A stretch of DNA of 24,673 bases from a bacterium (GTDB taxonomy: Bacteria > Bacillota_A > Clostridia > Lachnospirales > Lachnospiraceae): assembly GCA_004562915.1 (NCBI GenBank), contig SFQZ01000041.1:1-24673 (forward strand), in the 5' to 3' direction. Positions 22,687 through 24,673 of this stretch are shown here, one piece after another. Below the pieces are notes generated by a model that saw nothing but the letters and a program-made list of their open reading frames with translations, had not been told where the DNA came from and did not search any database. Position 1 is the first letter of the stretch. Every line of letters starts with the position of its first letter. The position numbers and the translations under genes were made by a program.

Positions 22687-23736
22687 TTATTTCGTTACTG
22701 TAAATTTATAAATGGTCTTTGAATCGTATTTTTCGCCGGCTTTTAAAAACGGCTGTTTAAAGTGAGCGTCATTTACCGCATTCGGACAATGCTGCGACTC
22801 CAGGCAGAAACCATGACGTTTCTCATAGGTAACACCGTTTTTTCCGTTTTCATTCTGGATAAAATTACCGGTATAGAACTGAACCGCCGGACAGTCTGTA
22901 TATGCTTCCATGCCAATACCGGTTTTTTCACAATAAGCACGTGCCATCCATGTCAGCGCACCATCTTCTTTATCCAAAACATAATTATGATCATACCCAC
23001 CGGTAAGCCTCAGCTGTTCAAAATCAGCATCTATCTCTTTCCCGATCAACTTAGGCTGAGTAAAATCCATCGGTGTTCCGGCAACCGGTGCGATTTCTCC
23101 GGTAGGAATGGATTTGGAATCAATCACTGGGGTATAGGCAGATGCATTCAGCTGCATAGTCTGATCATAAACCAGTCCGGAATCATGACCTCCCAGATTG
23201 AAATAACTGTGATTCGTCATATTTGCCACTGTATCCTGATCACATGTTCCTTCATAATGAATCTCCACTGCATTATCATCCGTCAATGTATACGTCACTG
23301 TAATATTAAAATTACCAGGAAATCCCTGTTCCCCATCCGGACTAAAATGATGGAATGCTACAGAACATTCATCTGTTTTCGCCTCCCACATCATGAATTC
23401 AAAACCATCCGGTCCGCTATGTAAGTTATTCTCATTTTCATTTGGCGTCAACTGAATCTTTTTTCCATTCAATACAAAAGAAGCCTGATCAATTCGATTT
23501 CCATTTCTTCCGATCGTTGAACCAAAATGAGGAGCATTCACCTGGTATGTTTCTCCCTGATCGTATCCCAATACCACATCTTTCATCTCACCACTGCGGT
23601 CCGGTACCAGAACACTCACGAGAATTGCCCCAAAATCTGTTACTTTCATTACCATGCCATTTTTATTAGTTACACTAAATAAGGTAATCTCCTGTCCCTG
23701 CTTTGTCTTTCCAAAAGACTGTTTCTCTACACTCAT
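22687..23736 (-). CDS. galM: aldose 1-epimerase (galactose mutarotase)
   Basis: A 349-residue enzyme that interconverts alpha and beta anomers of galactose or glucose, in the cytosol. Visible are GRNGNRID (77-83), NNLHSGPDGF with H106, NHSYFNLGGH with the catalytic His H176, and FCLESQHCPNA with the catalytic Glu E313. Length and motif order are normal. The start has GGAGG 5-6 nt upstream. No clear promoter lies between it and the RNA gene terminator upstream; read-through or a weak promoter must supply it. Nearby is an AGE-family sugar epimerase, so this end of the window may concern sugar isomer use, although galK and galT are not seen. Confidence 0.96.
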   Translation of the reverse strand: MSVEKQSFGKTKQGQEITLFSVTNKNGMVMKVTDFGAILVSVLVPDRSGEMKDVVLGYDQGETYQVNAPHFGSTIGRNGNRIDQASFVLNGKKIQLTPNENENNLHSGPDGFEFMMWEAKTDECSVAFHHFSPDGEQGFPGNFNITVTYTLTDDNAVEIHYEGTCDQDTVANMTNHSYFNLGGHDSGLVYDQTMQLNASAYTPVIDSKSIPTGEIAPVAGTPMDFTQPKLIGKEIDADFEQLRLTGGYDHNYVLDKEDGALTWMARAYCEKTGIGMEAYTDCPAVQFYTGNFIQNENGKNGVTYEKRHGFCLESQHCPNAVNDAHFKQPFLKAGEKYDSKTIYKFTVTK

Positions 23737-23797
23737 ACGCTCCTCCGTCCTGTCCGACTGTCAATCTGATAGATCTGCCGGATCTTGCTATAATAAA

Positions 23798-23819
23798 GAG
23801 AGTCATTTTCATGACTCTC
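23798..23819 (-). terminator. terminator of the 6S-like RNA
   Basis: GAGAGTCAT pairs with ATGACTCTC around a GAAA tetraloop on the minus strand (23819-23798), followed by TTTATTAT. Confidence 0.85.
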
Positions 23820-23830
23820 TTCTTCTCTTT

Positions 23831-24013
23831 CGTGACCCCAGGATGCCGTTTCCCTTATTTTGACGCCTAGCGAATGCTAGGTGGGCGACCGCAGTATCTC
23901 TTCTGCCTTCCGCTGCAAACGACGGCCTGACATCCAATCAACAATATAGGAATCCCATAAACGTAAATGTAGGTTCAAAATAAAGAGAGGGTCGCACACC
24001 CCAGGAAATCACG
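23831..24013 (-). ncRNA. ssrS: probable 6S RNA
   Basis: An untranslated transcript with its own consensus promoter (24053-24081) and terminator (23798-23819), running ~24046 to ~23790. CGTGA (24013-24009) and TCACG (23835-23831) close a ~183-nt domain. Inside, GGTGTGCGACC pairs with GGTCGCCCACC (one mismatch). The region between holds a large, weakly paired segment with TTTTGAACCTACATTTACG and ATGGGATTCC, which could form the open-promoter-like bubble of 6S RNA. A small hairpin (CCTAGC/GCTAGG) and CGTCAAAATAAGGG follow. Size, autonomous transcription and these sequence blocks match what I recall of clostridial 6S RNAs, which bind housekeeping RNA polymerase. No alignment was run, so another small RNA family remains possible. 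Ahead of the domain lies a 6-bp hairpin (GTCGGT/ACTGAC). Confidence 0.65.
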
Positions 24014-24052
24014 TTCCTACGCCTGTCAGTTTTACCGACTTTCGCTAAAATT

Positions 24053-24081
24053 ATTATACCTTAGTCTATGCAGTATTTCAA
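24053..24081 (-). promoter_or_regulatory. sigma-A promoter of the 6S-like RNA
   Basis: On the minus strand TTGAAA (24081-24076), a 17-nt spacer and a perfect TATAAT (24058-24053). Confidence 0.85.
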
Positions 24082-24144
24082 GTTATATTACTTCCAATTT
24101 TTTCTTTCTGGTCATAGCAGTCATACTTCTGGTCAGTTAGCTGC

Positions 24145-24673
24145 TTATCGTTTCAATCCCTGTTTTACTGCTGCCGCAATTGAAACATCCGAAGCATAAT
24201 ACGGGATCAAAGTAGCCTGCAGAGCATGATAAATGTCTGATTTTCCGGGCCATACAGTACCAATCACATTATTATTGCGATCCAGCTGATGGAACCAGGA
24301 ACCATTTACATGGTCATGAACTTTATCTTCCAGATACTCCATAAACTCAGCAAAATCATCTGCATATTTTTGTTTCTTTGTTACATGATAAAGAGTTGCT
24401 GATGTATTGATTGCTTCCGCAAGTGTCCAGTGCATTCTGTCATGAACGATCGGATTTCCATTCCAGTCTGTAGTATAAGCAATTCCCGGAGCTCCATCTG
24501 CATTCCATGCATCTTCCACTGCTCTGTTATACAGATTTTCTGCAATCTCAATGTATTTTCCTGCTGCTTCTTTATCCTCTTTATAAGTAGAAAGTGCCCA
24601 CTGTGTAATCAGTCTTGCCCATTCAATTCCATGCCCCGGTGTCGCCCCATATGGTTTAAACTGATCTGCCGGC
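24145..24673 (-). CDS. N-acylglucosamine 2-epimerase (AGE) family protein, 5' part missing
   Basis: The frame is open to the right edge of the window, so only the C-terminal ~175 residues are seen. They begin PADQFKPYGATPGHGIEWARL and later contain HWTLAEAINTSATLYHVTKK and WPGKSDIYHALQATLIP, typical of the (alpha/alpha)6-barrel AGE family. That family includes N-acylglucosamine 2-epimerase, cellobiose 2-epimerase and mannose or aldose-ketose isomerases of the YihS type. The GATPGHGIEW and GK.DIYHALQA blocks carry the His/Glu residues of the active site. The specific sugar cannot be told from this part. It ends in GLKR. A GTG at 24519 is internal, not the start. It is the gene just upstream of the 6S-like RNA promoter. 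Confidence 0.88.
   Translation of the reverse strand, partial: PADQFKPYGATPGHGIEWARLITQWALSTYKEDKEAAGKYIEIAENLYNRAVEDAWNADGAPGIAYTTDWNGNPIVHDRMHWTLAEAINTSATLYHVTKKQKYADDFAEFMEYLEDKVHDHVNGSWFHQLDRNNNVIGTVWPGKSDIYHALQATLIPYYASDVSIAAAVKQGLKR

Noticed and set aside
23831..24013. The small RNA as SRP RNA, RNase P RNA or tmRNA
   Set aside because: The diagnostic GGAAGGAAGCAG-type SRP loop, the GAGGAAAGTCC RNase P element and the tmRNA tRNA-like ends are all absent.
1..24673. CRISPR array, prophage or toxin-antitoxin pair
   Set aside because: No regularly spaced repeats, phage structural genes or paired small overlapping genes of that type were found.

Overview
The window looks like a chromosomal segment of a low-to-mid GC Firmicute of the Clostridia, most likely Lachnospiraceae. 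This is inferred from the strong AGGAGG ribosome-binding sites, a T-box in front of pheST, the gene order rplS-lepB-rbgA-rnhB-yraN-pgeF, a GGGtGRT protein paired with a NifU-like scaffold, a clostridial-type 6S-like RNA, and protein sequences typical of gut clostridia. Nearly all genes are on the minus strand. The plus-strand exceptions are a DUF6512 membrane protein and a TraX-family protein. No tRNA, rRNA, CRISPR array or intact mobile element was seen.

Layout from left to right. (1) 1-296: non-coding DNA with a ~168 bp inverted-repeat element and possibly a relic of an IS200/IS605 transposase. (2) 297-4422: a housekeeping operon read leftward from a consensus promoter and probable L19 leader: rplS, terminator, lepB, rbgA, rnhB, yraN, pgeF. 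(3) 4447-7816: glmS followed by a MATE exporter, with no recognisable glmS ribozyme in the leader. (4) 7883-9563: a small accessory patch with a DUF6512 gene whose ribosome-binding site sits in a hairpin loop, a beta-propeller-like gene remnant, and a DUF2971 gene broken by a nonsense codon at codon 19. (5) 9672-11691: a well-delimited two-gene operon (promoter, structured 5' leader, NifU-like scaffold, GGGtGRT protein, strong terminator) whose biochemical role is not established. (6) 11728-12977: an ABM-fold monooxygenase and a divergent TraX-family gene with a structured leader. (7) 13009-15425: a two-gene ABC exporter with a terminator hairpin between its promoter and first gene, a possible attenuator. 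(8) 15471-20003: T-box-controlled pheS-pheT plus a histidine phosphatase. (9) 20033-22569: a YihY/BrkB membrane protein and a SpoIID/LytB-like protein. (10) 22687-24673: galM, a 6S-like RNA with its own consensus promoter and terminator, and the 3' part of an N-acylglucosamine 2-epimerase family gene that runs off the right edge.

The best candidates for an under-described system are the NifU-like/GGGtGRT operon, in which the scaffold has lost the third cysteine of the IscU/NifU site, and the potential attenuator in front of the ABC exporter. All family calls come from reading motifs by eye; no database search was run.
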